64,000 nucleotides of DNA from Bradyrhizobium algeriense (GCF_003062295.1 NZ_PYCN01000005.1:62001-126000); one strand, 5' to 3'; counted from the first letter of the stretch, positions 1-9,108 are shown. Made by a program: numbers and translations. Notes: generated by a model from the sequence alone, not told the origin.

Positions 1-512
1 TCTCGCTGCCGTTCTACTTCGAGGACGTGCTGCACCGGTCCCAGGTGGAGACCGGCTTCTTCATGACGCCCTGGCCGCTGGTGGTGGCGATCATGGCGCC
101 GATCGGAGGCCGGCTGTCGGACCGCTATCCCGTCGGCATCCTCGGCGGCATCGGTCTGGTGCTGCTCGGCATTGGCATGGCGCTGCTCGCGACGCTGCCA
201 CCGGATCCCGGCATTGCCAACATCGTCTGGCGCACCGTGATTTGCGGGATCGGATTCGGATTCTTCCAAACGCCCAATTTGCGAGCACTGATGTCGAGCG
301 CGCCGCCGCACCGCAGTGGAAGCGCGAGCGGCATCGTCGCGACCGCCCGCCTGACCGGGCAAACCCTGGGCGCCGCGCTGGCTGCCCTGTGTTTTGCCCT
401 TGCCGGCCATGATGGCGCGACGCTTGCATTGGCACTCGGCGCCGGGTTTGCTGCGCTCGGCAGCGTGATGAGTTTCCTGCGTCTGACCGTGGGTGCTCCG
501 AATAGTACATGA
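1..512 (+). CDS. MFS drug-exporter family transporter, C-terminal part (5' end outside window)
   Basis: The reading frame is open from the left edge, so the gene starts upstream of the window. The visible 170 or so residues hold hydrophobic helices and the sequence GGRLSDRYP, which matches the conserved loop motif of major facilitator transporters. A later stretch GFGFFQTPN and the sequence SGSASGIVATARLTGQTLGAALA fit the second half of 14-helix DHA2 (EmrB/QacA-like) drug:proton antiporters. It would sit in the inner membrane and export small molecules; the substrate cannot be told. The gene ends 30 bases before the next gene on the same strand. A decayed copy of its 3' end lies about 1.1 kb downstream (about 1590-1703). 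Confidence 0.85.
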   Translation, partial: SLPFYFEDVLHRSQVETGFFMTPWPLVVAIMAPIGGRLSDRYPVGILGGIGLVLLGIGMALLATLPPDPGIANIVWRTVICGIGFGFFQTPNLRALMSSAPPHRSGSASGIVATARLTGQTLGAALAALCFALAGHDGATLALALGAGFAALGSVMSFLRLTVGAPNST

Positions 513-542
513 CCGTCATCGCCCGGCGATCGGGCCGACGCG

Positions 543-1544
543 ATGGGTTTGGAGGACGGGTTGCGACTTCTCAGTATGCTGGCCGGCGCGTGTCTCTTGC
601 TGTTTCCGGCCGCCCTTCAAGCCCAGACCGTCTGGGACATGCCAACGGAATACCCGCAAAACGCGATGCCGGGCGTTGGCCTGACGGCCTTCACAAAATA
701 CGTCGCCGAATCCAGCGCAGGCAAACTCGAGATCAGGCCGAGCTTCGATGCCAAGGCCGGCATCAAATCGGCCGGCATGCTCGCCGCGATTGCGGAAGGC
801 CGGGTGCAGGCCGGCGATGCGTTCGCCGGCGCGCTCGAGGCCGAAGACCCGATCTTTGCGCTACCCTCGCTGCCGTTTCTGGTGACGTCGACCGCCGACG
901 CCAAGCGCCTTGCCGACATCGCGCGACCGCATCTTGCGGCGGCGTTGCAGAAGAAAGGCCTGCGGCTGCTTTATCTGACGCCCTGGCCGCCCTCAGGCAT
1001 TTGGTCGAAGACGCCGCTGACGTCACCGCCCGACCTCGCGGGGCTTTCCATTCGCACCTATGACAGGACCTCAACCGAGGTATTCCTAAGCGTCGCTGCC
1101 AAGGCCGCATCGATCAGTTTCGCGGACACGATGCCGAAACTGGTCGACGGCAGCATCAACGCGGTGTTGTCGTCGGGAGACGGCGGCGCCGGCCGCAAGC
1201 TTTGGGAATATCTGCCCTGTTTCAGTGAAATCACCTATTCGCTGCCGCTTTCGATCGCGAGCGTCAATCGGGCGGCCTATGACGGTTTGAGCCCGGACAC
1301 GCGAGCCGCGGTCGATGCCGCCAGCCGTCAAACCGAGAGCGAATTGTGGCTCGCTCTGTCGACCCGGCTGGATGAGAACTATCAACGCATGCGCCAGAAC
1401 GGCGTTACGATCGATTCAAATCCCGAGCCGTTGATCGTTGAAGCGCTGCGAACGGGAGCGGCGGCGGCGCAGCGTGCCTGGTGCACCCGGTCGGGGGCCG
1501 TCTGCGCCGAGATTCTCGACGCCTTCAAGGCCGGCAAACCATAG
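543..1544 (+). CDS. TRAP transporter solute-binding protein, DctP family
   Basis: 333 residues with a cleavable signal peptide (hydrophobic stretch at about residues 10-25 ending AALQAQ), so periplasmic. The body follows the DctP/TeaA pattern: GMLAAIAEGRVQAGDAFAG, EDPIFALPSLPFLV, then a dicarboxylate-site-like region around GLSIRTYDR and a C-terminal helix set. TRAP binding proteins deliver organic acids to a DctQM membrane pair, but no dctQ or dctM is near, so it is an orphan here. The ATG is chosen because it precedes the signal peptide; a good Shine-Dalgarno is not obvious. Substrate unknown. Confidence 0.85.
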   Translation: MGLEDGLRLLSMLAGACLLLFPAALQAQTVWDMPTEYPQNAMPGVGLTAFTKYVAESSAGKLEIRPSFDAKAGIKSAGMLAAIAEGRVQAGDAFAGALEAEDPIFALPSLPFLVTSTADAKRLADIARPHLAAALQKKGLRLLYLTPWPPSGIWSKTPLTSPPDLAGLSIRTYDRTSTEVFLSVAAKAASISFADTMPKLVDGSINAVLSSGDGGAGRKLWEYLPCFSEITYSLPLSIASVNRAAYDGLSPDTRAAVDAASRQTESELWLALSTRLDENYQRMRQNGVTIDSNPEPLIVEALRTGAAAAQRAWCTRSGAVCAEILDAFKAGKP

Positions 1545-1589
1545 CGGCCTGGACGACGGCGCCAGCGATTACGAGATTGCGGTACAGCG

Positions 1590-1703
1590 CTCGCGGCCCT
1601 GTTGCTTTGCCATCGCCGGCCACGACGGCTCGGTGCGGGGATTGCCGCGCTTGGGAGCCTGATGAGTTTCCTGCGTCTGGCCGTGGATGCAGAACGGACA
1701 TGA
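1590..1703 (+). pseudogene. Decayed 3' end of an MFS transporter gene (copy of the end of the 1-512 gene)
   Basis: Bases around 1655-1690 contain GATGAGTTTCCTGCGTCTG, which is also found at the end of the transporter gene at 468-486. Upstream parts also align: the region encoding CFA(I/L)AGHDG is shared, followed by an internal deletion of roughly 30 bases in this copy and a matching ACA TGA end. Reading frame is broken. The rest of the 1545-1849 gap shows nothing else that I recognise. Confidence 0.7.
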
Positions 1704-1849
1704 CAGCCATGCGACGAGCACACGCAACACCGGCGGATCGGCTTTCTTCCCTACCGTAATCACGCATTTTCTTGATTTGAACGATTCCAGGTTGCAGGCC
1801 AGATTGCGCCGGGTCTCGACCGATGGGTCAGACGAACAGGGGATACGCG

Positions 1850-2299
1850 ATGGCAAACCTCACAATTAACGGCAAAACAATCAATGTGGACGTCGAAGAC
1901 GACACCCCACTGCTTTGGGCGATCAGGGAAAATGTTGGACTGACCGGCACCAAATACGGGTGCGGCATCGCACTATGCGGTGCCTGCACTGTGCATGTAG
2001 ATGGAGTCGCGATGCGCTCCTGCGGCATGACGGTCAGCGAAGCGGTCGGTAAGCAGATCACCACGATCGAAGGGCTCGCCAGCAACGGCGCCCTGCACAA
2101 AGTGCAGCAGGCCTGGGTGGCGAACGACGTGCCGCAATGCGGTTATTGCCAGAGCGGCATGATCATGGCGGTTGCCGCCCTTCTCAAGGAGAAGCCGAAG
2201 CCGACCGACGAGGACATCAACGAGGCCATCACCAATATCTGCCGATGCGGGACCTTCCAGCAGGTCCGCGAGGCGATCCACGCCGCCGCGAACGCTTGA
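1850..2299 (+). CDS. (2Fe-2S)-binding subunit of a xanthine dehydrogenase-family enzyme (IorA-like)
   Basis: 149 residues, the usual size for the small iron-sulfur subunit of aldehyde/isoquinoline oxidoreductases. The plant-type 2Fe-2S site has Cys38, Cys43, Cys46 and Cys58; the second cluster, in the helical domain, has Cys97, Cys100, Cys131 and Cys133 (QCGYC and CRC). The ATG at 1850 is preceded by AGGGG at a spacing of 7 and is preferred over the ATG at 1823. It lies 10 bases upstream of the molybdopterin subunit and surely works with it, passing electrons from the molybdenum site onward. It has no signal of its own; such subunits are usually exported piggy-back on the Tat-carrying partner. 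Confidence 0.93.
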   Translation: MANLTINGKTINVDVEDDTPLLWAIRENVGLTGTKYGCGIALCGACTVHVDGVAMRSCGMTVSEAVGKQITTIEGLASNGALHKVQQAWVANDVPQCGYCQSGMIMAVAALLKEKPKPTDEDINEAITNICRCGTFQQVREAIHAAANA

Positions 2300-2309
2300 G
2301 GGGGACACC

Positions 2310-4496
2310 ATGAACAAGCACGTCACGCCCAAACTCACTCGCCGCGGCTTTGTGATCGGCACGGCTGCCGCCGGCGCCGGCCTCGCGATCGGCCTCGACA
2401 TTCCCTTCGGCGGACCGACCGTGGTTCGCGCCGCCGACGGCTCGCCCGAAGTCAATGTCTGGGTGGTGATCCGCCCCGACAACACGACCGTGATTCGCAT
2501 TGCCCGCTCGGAGATGGGACAGGGCTCCCTCACCGGCCTCGCCCAGCTCGTCGCCGAAGAACTCGAATGCGACTGGTCGAAGGTCGTCACCGAATATCCG
2601 ACGCCGGGTCAAAGTGTCGCACGCAAGCGCGCCTGGGGCGACTTCTCGACTGGCGGCAGCCGCGGCATCCGCTCCAGCCAGGACTATGTCCGCAAGGGCG
2701 GCGCCACCGCGCGGGTGATGCTGATCCAGGCAGCCGCGAACGAATGGAAGGTGCCGGCCTCGGAATGCACCGCCGCCAACAGCGTCATCACCCATACGCC
2801 CTCCGGCAAGACCACGACCTACGGCAAGGTGGTTGAAGCCGCCGCGAAGCTCGAGCCGCCGGCCGAGGTGAAGCTGAAGGATCCGAAGGACTGGAAGATC
2901 ATTGGCAAGGGCGTGAAGCGGCTCGACACCGTCGACAAGACGACGGGTGCGATGATCTACGGCGCCGACGTCAAGCTGCCGGGCATGCTCAACGCCGCGA
3001 TCAAGGATTGTCCCGTCTTCGGCGGCAAGCTGAAGAGTTTTGACGACGCCAAGATCGCCAGCATGAAGGGCGTGAAGAAGGTGGTTCGAGTCGGCGACAG
3101 CGCGGTCGCCGTCGTCGCTGATACCTGGTGGCACGCCAAGACTGCGCTCGATGCGCTGCCGATCGTCTGGGACGAGGGCGAGAACGCCAAAGTCTCCAGC
3201 GAGTCGATCGCCAAGTGGCTGGCCGAAGGTCTCGACAACGCGCAGCCGGCCTACATCGGCAACCAGAACGGCGACGCCAAGGCCGCGATCGCCGGCGCCG
3301 TCAAGAAGGTCGAAGCGGTCTACAACTATCCCTACCAGAACCACGCGCCGATGGAGCCGATGAACGCCACGGCGCTCTATACGCCGGACAAATGCGAGGT
3401 CTGGTGCGGTACGCAGAACGGCGAAGCGGCCTTTGCCGCCGCGCTGGAAGCGTCGGGGTTGCCGGCCGAAAAGTGCGAGGTACACAAGCTCATCCTCGGC
3501 GGTGGCTTTGGCCGGCGCGGCATGACCGATTACGTCCGGCAGGCAGTTCTCATCGCCAAGCAGATGCCGGGCACACCCGTCAAGCTGCTGTGGTCGCGCG
3601 AAGAGGACATGGCGCAAGGCAAGTTTCATCCGGTCACGCAATGCAAAATGACCGGGGCCTTCGATGCCGACAACAATCTCACGGCGCTGCACGTCAGATT
3701 GTCCGGTCAATCGATCCTGTACACGGTGCGTCCGGCGGCGCTAGTGAACGGCATGGATACGGCCGCGTTCCAGGGCCTCAGTCCTTCCGGCGACGCGGCG
3801 ATCGGCTACTCCGTGCCGAACCTGCTGGTCGAGCATTCCATGCGCAATCCCCACGTCCCGCCCGGCTTCTGGCGCGGCGTGAACGTGAACCAGAACGCGA
3901 TCTATATGGAATGCTTCATGGATGAGCTGGCGCTGTCGGTCGGCCAGGATCCGGTGGAATTCCGTCGCAAGCTGATGAGCAAGCATCCGAAGCACCTCGC
4001 CGTGCTCAACACCGTGGCCGAGAAGATCGGCTGGGGCAAGCCCGCGCCGCAAGGCGTCTATCGCGGGATTGCGCAGGTGATGGGCTATGGCAGCTATGTC
4101 GCGGGTGCCGCCGAAATCTCCGTCACCGAAGGCAGCAAGATCAAGGTGCATCGCATCGTCGCCTCGACCGATCCGGGCTACGTCGTCAACCCGGCGCAGG
4201 TCGAGCGGCAGATCGCGGGCTCCTTTGTCTATGGCCTGTCCGCGCTGTTTTACGGCGGCTGCACGGTGAAGGACGGCAAGATCGAGCAGACCAACTTCGA
4301 CACCTATAACTCGATGCGCATCGCGGAGATGCCGAAGGTGGAATGCGTGATGGTGCCAAGCGGCGGTTTCTGGGGCGGCGTCGGCGAGCCGACCATCGGC
4401 GTCGCCGCCCCTGCGGTGCTCAACGCCTACTTCGCGGCGACCGGCAAACGCATCCGTTCGGTGCCGCTGCGGGACCAGAACATCACGTTCGCCTGA
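2310..4496 (+). CDS. Tat-exported molybdopterin-binding dehydrogenase subunit (IorB-like)
   Basis: 728 residues. A twin-arginine signal lies at residues 10-41 (TRRGFVIG followed by a hydrophobic stretch and VVRA), so the folded enzyme is periplasmic. The body carries xanthine dehydrogenase-family molybdenum-cofactor motifs, including [10 protein letters not shown], a region like [11 protein letters not shown] and a C-terminal [18 protein letters not shown] with the expected catalytic Glu in GVGEP. Isoquinoline 1-oxidoreductase-type beta subunits have this domain order and export signal. The substrate, an aldehyde or N-heterocycle, cannot be assigned. Start is the ATG after GGGGGACACC. A strong terminator follows, and cytochrome and sulfur-oxidation genes lie directly beyond it. 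Confidence 0.9.
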   Translation: MNKHVTPKLTRRGFVIGTAAAGAGLAIGLDIPFGGPTVVRAADGSPEVNVWVVIRPDNTTVIRIARSEMGQGSLTGLAQLVAEELECDWSKVVTEYPTPGQSVARKRAWGDFSTGGSRGIRSSQDYVRKGGATARVMLIQAAANEWKVPASECTAANSVITHTPSGKTTTYGKVVEAAAKLEPPAEVKLKDPKDWKIIGKGVKRLDTVDKTTGAMIYGADVKLPGMLNAAIKDCPVFGGKLKSFDDAKIASMKGVKKVVRVGDSAVAVVADTWWHAKTALDALPIVWDEGENAKVSSESIAKWLAEGLDNAQPAYIGNQNGDAKAAIAGAVKKVEAVYNYPYQNHAPMEPMNATALYTPDKCEVWCGTQNGEAAFAAALEASGLPAEKCEVHKLILGGGFGRRGMTDYVRQAVLIAKQMPGTPVKLLWSREEDMAQGKFHPVTQCKMTGAFDADNNLTALHVRLSGQSILYTVRPAALVNGMDTAAFQGLSPSGDAAIGYSVPNLLVEHSMRNPHVPPGFWRGVNVNQNAIYMECFMDELALSVGQDPVEFRRKLMSKHPKHLAVLNTVAEKIGWGKPAPQGVYRGIAQVMGYGSYVAGAAEISVTEGSKIKVHRIVASTDPGYVVNPAQVERQIAGSFVYGLSALFYGGCTVKDGKIEQTNFDTYNSMRIAEMPKVECVMVPSGGFWGGVGEPTIGVAAPAVLNAYFAATGKRIRSVPLRDQNITFA

Positions 4497-4505
4497 CAAT
4501 AATGG

Positions 4506-4535
4506 ACGGCGGCCTCACCTCGAGGCCGCCGTTTT
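4506..4535 (+). terminator. Rho-independent terminator between the molybdoenzyme and sulfur-oxidation genes
   Basis: A perfect 11-bp stem (ACGGCGGCCTC pairing with GAGGCCGCCGT), a 5-base loop and a TTTT run. It sits between the stop at 4496 and the cytochrome start at 4554. Genes on both sides share a strand, so it would either end the iorAB-like transcript or reduce read-through. Confidence 0.85.
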
Positions 4536-4553
4536 CCCATCGAGAGATTGCTG

Positions 4554-4847
4554 ATGAACGCGTTGCGTGTCGCCATCGCGCTTGCCACGGTCGCGGCGTG
4601 GAGCCAGCCGTTGCTTGCGGCTTCCGATCCCCCGCCCGGCGCGGCATCCTGCTCCGGCTGCCATTCCGTAGGCGCAACCGCCTCGTCGATTTCGCGGCTG
4701 TATGGCCGCGACGACGGCGATATCGCAACGGCGATGACCAAATTTCGCGACGGCTCGCTTCCCGCCACGGTCATGAACCGGATCGCCAAGGGTTTCACCG
4801 ACGAGGAGTCGCGCGCGATTGCGGCGTGGCTCGCGGCACAGAAATAA
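4554..4847 (+). CDS. Small periplasmic cytochrome c, FccA/SoxE-like
   Basis: 97 residues with a signal peptide (cleavage near LLA-AS, about residue 22) and a single haem c site, Cys33-Ser-Gly-Cys36-His37. The C-terminal half ([20 protein letters not shown] then AIAAWLA) is the usual class I cytochrome end with a candidate Met ligand. Its place directly before a flavocytochrome c sulfide dehydrogenase-like flavoprotein makes it the likely cytochrome subunit (FccA/SoxE), accepting electrons from the flavin. ATG 4554 follows GAGAG; a TTG at 4548 in frame is possible. Confidence 0.82.
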   Translation: MNALRVAIALATVAAWSQPLLAASDPPPGAASCSGCHSVGATASSISRLYGRDDGDIATAMTKFRDGSLPATVMNRIAKGFTDEESRAIAAWLAAQK

Positions 4848-4858
4848 GGGCTGCCGGC

Positions 4859-6139
4859 ATGGAGATCACGCATCGCATCAGCCGCCGGGAGTTCTGCCGC
4901 GTCGGTGCGGGCGCCGCAGCGACGGCGGCGTTTCCGCTGCCGACGTTCGCGCAATCGACGGCACGCGTGGTCGTGATCGGCGGCGGCTTTGGCGGCGCGA
5001 GCTGTGCGCGGGCGCTGAAACAGATTGAGCCGAAATTACAGGTCACGCTGGTCGAGCCGAACCGGACCTTCACCGCCTGCCCGTTCAGCAACAATGTCAT
5101 CGCCGGACTGCGTTCGATCGAGGCGCAGCAATTCGGCTATGACAAGATCGCCGCCGGCGGCGTGACCGTGGTGGCGCAGGCGGCAACGGCGATCGATGCG
5201 ACCGCGCGGACCGTCGGCCTCGCCGACGGTACCTCGCTCACCTATGACCGGCTGGTGCTGTCTCCCGGTGTCGATCTGCGTTTCGACGCGCTGCAGGGCT
5301 ACGACGAGGCGGCGGCCGCGAAGATGCCGCATGCCTGGAAAGCCGGCGAGCAAACGCTGTTGCTGCGCAAGCAACTCGAGGCCATGGACGATGGCGGCCT
5401 GGTGGTGATCGCAGCTCCCGCCAATCCCTTCCGCTGCCCGCCGGGGCCTTACGAGCGCGCGTGTCTGATCGCGTATTACCTGAAAGCCAAAAAGCCCCGC
5501 TCGAAGCTGATCATCCTCGACGCCAAGGACACCTTTTCCAAACAGCGTCTGTTCCAGAACGCCTGGAAGGAGCTCTATCCGGGAATGGTCGAATGGGTGT
5601 CGCTGTCGCAGGGCGGCAAGGTGAACGCGGTGGATCCAGCGACCAATACCCTGATCACCGATTTCGGCAACCACACCGCCCAGGTGGCCAACGTCATTCC
5701 GCCGCAGCGGGCCGGCCGTATCGCCACGATCGCCGGCGCGACTGACAACACCGGCTGGTGCGCGATCGATCCCGTTACCTTCGAGTCCAAATCGGCGCCG
5801 AACATCCATGTCATCGGCGATGCCTGCCTCGCCGGCGGCATGCCTAAATCCGCATTCTCGGCCAATGCGCAGGCCAAGGCCTGCGCTCGCGCGATTGCCA
5901 CGCTGCTATCAGGCGGATCGCCCGCCACGCCCAAACTGATCAACACCTGCTACAGCCTGGCGGCGCCTGACTATGGCATCTCGATCGCCGGCGTATACCA
6001 ACCGAAGAACGGATTGCTGACCGACGTCGAGGGCGCCGGCGGCGTCAGCCCGCTGGATGTGCCCCGCGATTTCCGCGCACGCGAGGCGGACTATGCACAA
6101 ACCTGGTTCGCAACCATTACGGCGGAAGTCTTTGGCTAG
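4859..6139 (+). CDS. fccB: Flavocytochrome c sulfide dehydrogenase flavoprotein (FccB/SoxF)
   Basis: 426 residues. An N-terminal Tat-type signal ([13 protein letters not shown]) precedes an FAD-binding Rossmann motif at residues 37-46 ([10 protein letters not shown]). Cys74 in FTACPFSN corresponds to the cysteine that binds FAD covalently in FccB of purple sulfur bacteria, and Cys193 and Cys364 match the redox disulfide pair at the active site. The known reaction is oxidation of sulfide (or polysulfide) to sulfur with cytochrome c as acceptor, in the periplasm. The gene follows the small cytochrome by 11 bases and overlaps the next gene, consistent with one transcript. Assignment to FccB/SoxF is by motif and context. 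Confidence 0.88.
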   Translation: MEITHRISRREFCRVGAGAAATAAFPLPTFAQSTARVVVIGGGFGGASCARALKQIEPKLQVTLVEPNRTFTACPFSNNVIAGLRSIEAQQFGYDKIAAGGVTVVAQAATAIDATARTVGLADGTSLTYDRLVLSPGVDLRFDALQGYDEAAAAKMPHAWKAGEQTLLLRKQLEAMDDGGLVVIAAPANPFRCPPGPYERACLIAYYLKAKKPRSKLIILDAKDTFSKQRLFQNAWKELYPGMVEWVSLSQGGKVNAVDPATNTLITDFGNHTAQVANVIPPQRAGRIATIAGATDNTGWCAIDPVTFESKSAPNIHVIGDACLAGGMPKSAFSANAQAKACARAIATLLSGGSPATPKLINTCYSLAAPDYGISIAGVYQPKNGLLTDVEGAGGVSPLDVPRDFRAREADYAQTWFATITAEVFG

Positions 6140-6590
6140 GCTCGGATTTCGCATATCAGTGCTGATCGTTGCCGGAGTGCTCCTGGCCCTGCCCGGCGGT
6201 GCCGCCGCGCAGGAACTTCGCAGCTATGCCGTCATCGGCGATGCCATTCCGCGCTCGCTGACCGGCGCGGCCGGTGATGCCGCGCGCGGACGGGCCCTCG
6301 TCGTCGAACGTTCCAGCACTTGCATCCTCTGCCACAGCGGCCCATTTCCCGAACAGAAATTCCAGGGCGACCTGGCGCCTGATCTTTCCGGTTCCGGCAG
6401 CCGCGCGTCCGAGGGCCAGCTTCGGCTCCGGCTGGTGGACGCGTCCCGTCTCAATGCCGCGACCATCATGCCGTCCTATTACCGCGTGGACGGCCTCGAT
6501 CGCGTCGGGACGCTGTGGCGCGGCAAGTCGATCCTGTCGGCCGAACAGATCGAGGATATCGTGGCGTATCTCGTAAGCTTGCGCGAATAG
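6093..6590 (+). CDS. soxX: SoxX, monohaem cytochrome c of the thiosulfate-oxidising complex
   Basis: 165 residues from the ATG at 6093, which has GAGG six bases upstream and overlaps the fccB end; a TTG at 6132 would also give a complete signal peptide. Signal peptide ends near GAAAQ (residue 40). One haem site, Cys77-Ile-Leu-Cys80-His81, followed by [19 protein letters not shown], typical of SoxX. A Met ligand is available in TIMPSYYR. SoxX pairs with SoxA to join thiosulfate oxidatively to the SoxY cysteine. It lies between fccB and soxY in a tightly packed run. Confidence 0.88.
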   Translation: MHKPGSQPLRRKSLARLGFRISVLIVAGVLLALPGGAAAQELRSYAVIGDAIPRSLTGAAGDAARGRALVVERSSTCILCHSGPFPEQKFQGDLAPDLSGSGSRASEGQLRLRLVDASRLNAATIMPSYYRVDGLDRVGTLWRGKSILSAEQIEDIVAYLVSLRE

Positions 6591-6596
6591 GAAGCA

Positions 6597-7079
6597 ATGA
6601 TGCAGCAACTGCCAAATTCATCACGCCGCCAGTTCCTCGGCCTCGCCGGTGGCGCGGCCGCGCTCGGCGCGCTCCCGGTCGTGATTGTCCGTCCCGCCGA
6701 GGCGACGCCCGCGATGCTGGCGTCAGCGATCCAGAACGTCACCGGCGGCGCGGCGGTGCAGTCCGGCAAGGTCAAGCTCGACATCCCGCCGCTGGTCGAG
6801 AACGGCAACACCGTACCGATGACGGTCACCGTCGCGCACCCGATGGCCCCGGAGGATCATGTCCGGAGCATCCATGTCTTCAACGAAAAGAATCCGCAGC
6901 CGAACATCGCCAATTTCCATCTCAGTCCGCATAACGGCCGCGCGCAGGTTTCGACCCGCATCCGTCTCGCCGACAGCCAGAAGATCGTGGCGATCGCAAA
7001 GCTCTCGGACGGGTCGTTCTGGTCGGCCAGCGTTGACGTCGTGGTGACGCTGGCGGCCTGCACCGAGGAGGTGATCTGA
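6597..7079 (+). CDS. soxY: SoxY, sulfur-carrier subunit with an unusual C-terminus
   Basis: 160 residues with a Tat signal (SSRRQFLGLAGGAAALGAL, then PAEA). SoxY carries thiosulfate-derived sulfur on a single cysteine on a flexible C-terminal arm. The canonical arm ends GGCGG; here the end reads TLAAC followed by TEEVI, so the carrier cysteine (Cys155) is present but the glycines are replaced and a short acidic tail is added. The middle (TVPMTVTVAHPM, HVRSIHVFNEKNPQP) is standard SoxY. Stop overlaps the soxZ start by one base, which implies translational coupling of the two partners. Confidence 0.9.
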   Translation: MMQQLPNSSRRQFLGLAGGAAALGALPVVIVRPAEATPAMLASAIQNVTGGAAVQSGKVKLDIPPLVENGNTVPMTVTVAHPMAPEDHVRSIHVFNEKNPQPNIANFHLSPHNGRAQVSTRIRLADSQKIVAIAKLSDGSFWSASVDVVVTLAACTEEVI

Positions 7080-7399
7080 TGACCTCGGCACTGATCAACG
7101 TTCCAGCGAAAGCCAAACGCGGCGACATTATCGAGATCAAGACGCTGATGTCGCACATCATGGAAACCGGCTATCGCCATAAAGCTTCAGGCGAAGTCGT
7201 GCCGCGCAACATCATCACTAGCTTTACGTGCCGCTTCAACGGCAGCGAGATTTTCCGCGCCGACCTGTTTCCGGCAATCGCCGCCAACCCCTTCATTACC
7301 TTCTTCACCACCGCGACGGAGAGCGGCAAGTTCGAGTTCGAATGGACCGGCGACCAGGGGTTTTCCGAAACCGCTTCCGCCTCGATATCCGTCGAATGA
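7079..7399 (+). CDS. soxZ: SoxZ, partner of the sulfur-carrier protein
   Basis: 106 residues, the family's usual length, and no signal peptide, as expected since SoxZ is exported bound to Tat-carrying SoxY. The sequences GDIIEIKTLMSHIMETGYR and FFTTATESGKFEFEW are hallmark SoxZ segments (immunoglobulin-like beta sandwich). It stabilises SoxY and presents its cysteine to SoxXA and other Sox enzymes. It is coupled at both ends: start overlaps soxY and stop overlaps the soxA start (ATGA). Confidence 0.95.
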   Translation: MTSALINVPAKAKRGDIIEIKTLMSHIMETGYRHKASGEVVPRNIITSFTCRFNGSEIFRADLFPAIAANPFITFFTTATESGKFEFEWTGDQGFSETASASISVE

Positions 7400-8169
7400 G
7401 ACGTGTCGGCGCCATAGCCGCCGCCCTATTGATGGCGGGCGCCGTTGCCGCCGCCGAAATCCCGCAAGCCGAACGCCGCTCCGGCTACGACTTCATGAAG
7501 CCGGACACCAAGGCGATGCAGGACGAGGATACCGCCAATCCCGGCATGCTCTGGGTGCTCGACGGCGAGGCGCTTTGGAAGCGCAAGCCAGGCACCGCCA
7601 ACAAGGCCTGCGCCGACTGCCACGACGATGCCCGCACCAGCATGAAGGGCGTGGCCGCCCGCTATCCAGCCCTCGACAAGGCAACCGGCCGCCCTGTCGA
7701 TCTGGAGCAGCGCATCAATTCGTGCCGCAGCAACCACCAGCAGGCGACGCCGCTGCCCTTCGAGAGCCGCGAACTGCTGGCGCTCACGGCCTTCGTCGCG
7801 CGGCAGTCGCAAGGCGTGCGAATCGAAACCGGCGCCGACCCACAGCTCGCGCCGTTCATCGCCAAAGGACGCGAGCTCTACATGCAGCGGCAGGGCCAGC
7901 TCAATCTCGGCTGCGCCAATTGCCATGACGACAATTGGGACAAGCGGCTCGCGGGTTCCGCAATCACGCAGGGACACCCGACCGGCTACCCGCTCTACCG
8001 GCTGGAATGGCAGTCGCTTGGATCGCTGCAGCGGCGCCTGCGCGCCTGCATCACCGGCATCCGGGCGCAGGCCTATGATTACGGCGCACCGGAACTGGTC
8101 GAACTGGAATTGTATCTAATGTCACGGGCGCGCGGGATGCCGATGGAAGCGCCGGCGGTGCGGCCCTAG
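7396..8169 (+). CDS. soxA: SoxA, dihaem cytochrome c of the thiosulfate-oxidising complex
   Basis: 257 residues with a signal peptide ending near residue 20 (AGAVAAA). Two haem c sites are present: Cys72-Ala-Asp-Cys75-His76 and Cys173-Ala-Asn-Cys176-His177, so this is the dihaem form. Cys218 in RLRACITGIRA matches the active-site haem-ligating cysteine of SoxA. With SoxX it forms the SoxY-cysteine:thiosulfate linkage in the periplasm. It is the last gene of the run; soxB and soxCD are not found downstream, where 8170-8511 is repeat-like non-coding DNA. Confidence 0.93.
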   Translation: MRRVGAIAAALLMAGAVAAAEIPQAERRSGYDFMKPDTKAMQDEDTANPGMLWVLDGEALWKRKPGTANKACADCHDDARTSMKGVAARYPALDKATGRPVDLEQRINSCRSNHQQATPLPFESRELLALTAFVARQSQGVRIETGADPQLAPFIAKGRELYMQRQGQLNLGCANCHDDNWDKRLAGSAITQGHPTGYPLYRLEWQSLGSLQRRLRACITGIRAQAYDYGAPELVELELYLMSRARGMPMEAPAVRP

Positions 8170-8511
8170 TGCCGAGTTGCTCGCGGTCGTGGACTCGTTA
8201 ATGCGCATGATCGACGCAAGTCCGACCTGCGCAGTCCCGAGCATGATGGGTCGGAGTTGAATCGATTCGCCGTAAGCGCGAAGCGATCTCGTGTCCTGGA
8301 TGCAGCGCGAACGGCCTCCGCCAGCGCGTTCACGCGCGTCTTCGACGCGCTATGGGCGGACCCCCGCAGGTGCCCGGACACAAAATTACGAAAACAACCC
8401 CATGCAAAGTAGAATGGGCCCCGGCTCGCAGCCCTCGCGCGGCGTTGGGTCCGGGGCGCCAGAAGGAAATGGTCCGTCGTCATGGCCCAACCTTATCTCA
8501 TCCCGCACTAG
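8170..8511. repeat. Non-coding, repeat-like gap after soxA
   Basis: 342 bases without a credible gene. It contains short inverted segments (for example around 8325-8360, GCGTTCACGCGCGTCTTCGACGCGC with local symmetry) and, near 8385-8425, the string CGAAAACAACCCCATGCAA, which I recall as a recurrent intergenic sequence in Bradyrhizobium-type genomes. That recollection is not a search result. I see no promoter or tRNA in it. Confidence 0.4.
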
Positions 8512-9108
8512 CTAGCGCCACATTGGCACGACCGAGGCCGCCAGCAAGAGACCGAGGATGACATTTGCGATGCGCCACTGCATCTCAGTTGTCAGGACGC
8601 ACGAAAGCCAGCGACCGCCCATGCACCAGAGCGTCAGCGACAGCGTTGCAGCCAATCCAAAGACGGCGCCCAACAGAATCGCGAGACGCAAGGGCTTGTC
8701 CGAAAGACCCGCGTAGGCCGAGGCTGCAGCCAACGCCATCGTCCAGCCCTTTGGATTTAGCCAGAGCGACAGGAGACCTTTGAAAAAGCCGATCGGTGAG
8801 GCCGCGGCAACTTTCCTCGAAGCCGGAGCACCGAGACGGCCGATCGTCCACGCCAACCACAAGAGATAAGCAGATCCGGTGATACGCAGTCCTGCCTGCA
8901 ATTCGGGAACGGATTGCACTATGGTTCCGAGCCCGCCGCCCGCCGCGGCAGCCAGCGAGGCAAGCCCGGTCACGATGCCTGCGATAAGCGGAACGCTTCG
9001 CGTGAATCCGAATTGTGCGCCAGAAGCTGTCGCCAACGTCGTCGCGCCTCCTGGCGTCGCCGTCGCAACGACCGCGAAGACGATAAGTGAAACGAGCAAC
9101 TCCGACAT
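8512..9108 (-). CDS. LysE/RhtB-family amino-acid exporter
   Basis: 198 residues with about six hydrophobic helices. The N-terminal FAVVATATPGGATTLATASGAQFGF is the LysE/RhtB signature region (P-G-P/G near residue 17), and LSLWLNPKGWTMALAAASAY is the second conserved motif. Family members export amino acids such as lysine, threonine or homoserine through the inner membrane. Its ATG (complement 9106-9108) is 10 bases after the stop of the PLP dehydratase on the same strand, so the two are likely one operon that handles an excess amino acid by degradation and export. Confidence 0.88.
   Translation of the reverse strand: MSELLVSLIVFAVVATATPGGATTLATASGAQFGFTRSVPLIAGIVTGLASLAAAAGGGLGTIVQSVPELQAGLRITGSAYLLWLAWTIGRLGAPASRKVAAASPIGFFKGLLSLWLNPKGWTMALAAASAYAGLSDKPLRLAILLGAVFGLAATLSLTLWCMGGRWLSCVLTTEMQWRIANVILGLLLAASVVPMWR

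Noticed and set aside
8166..8483. 105-residue minus-strand ORF in the gap after soxA
   Set aside because: No ribosome-binding site or family match; the DNA looks like dispersed repeat sequence.
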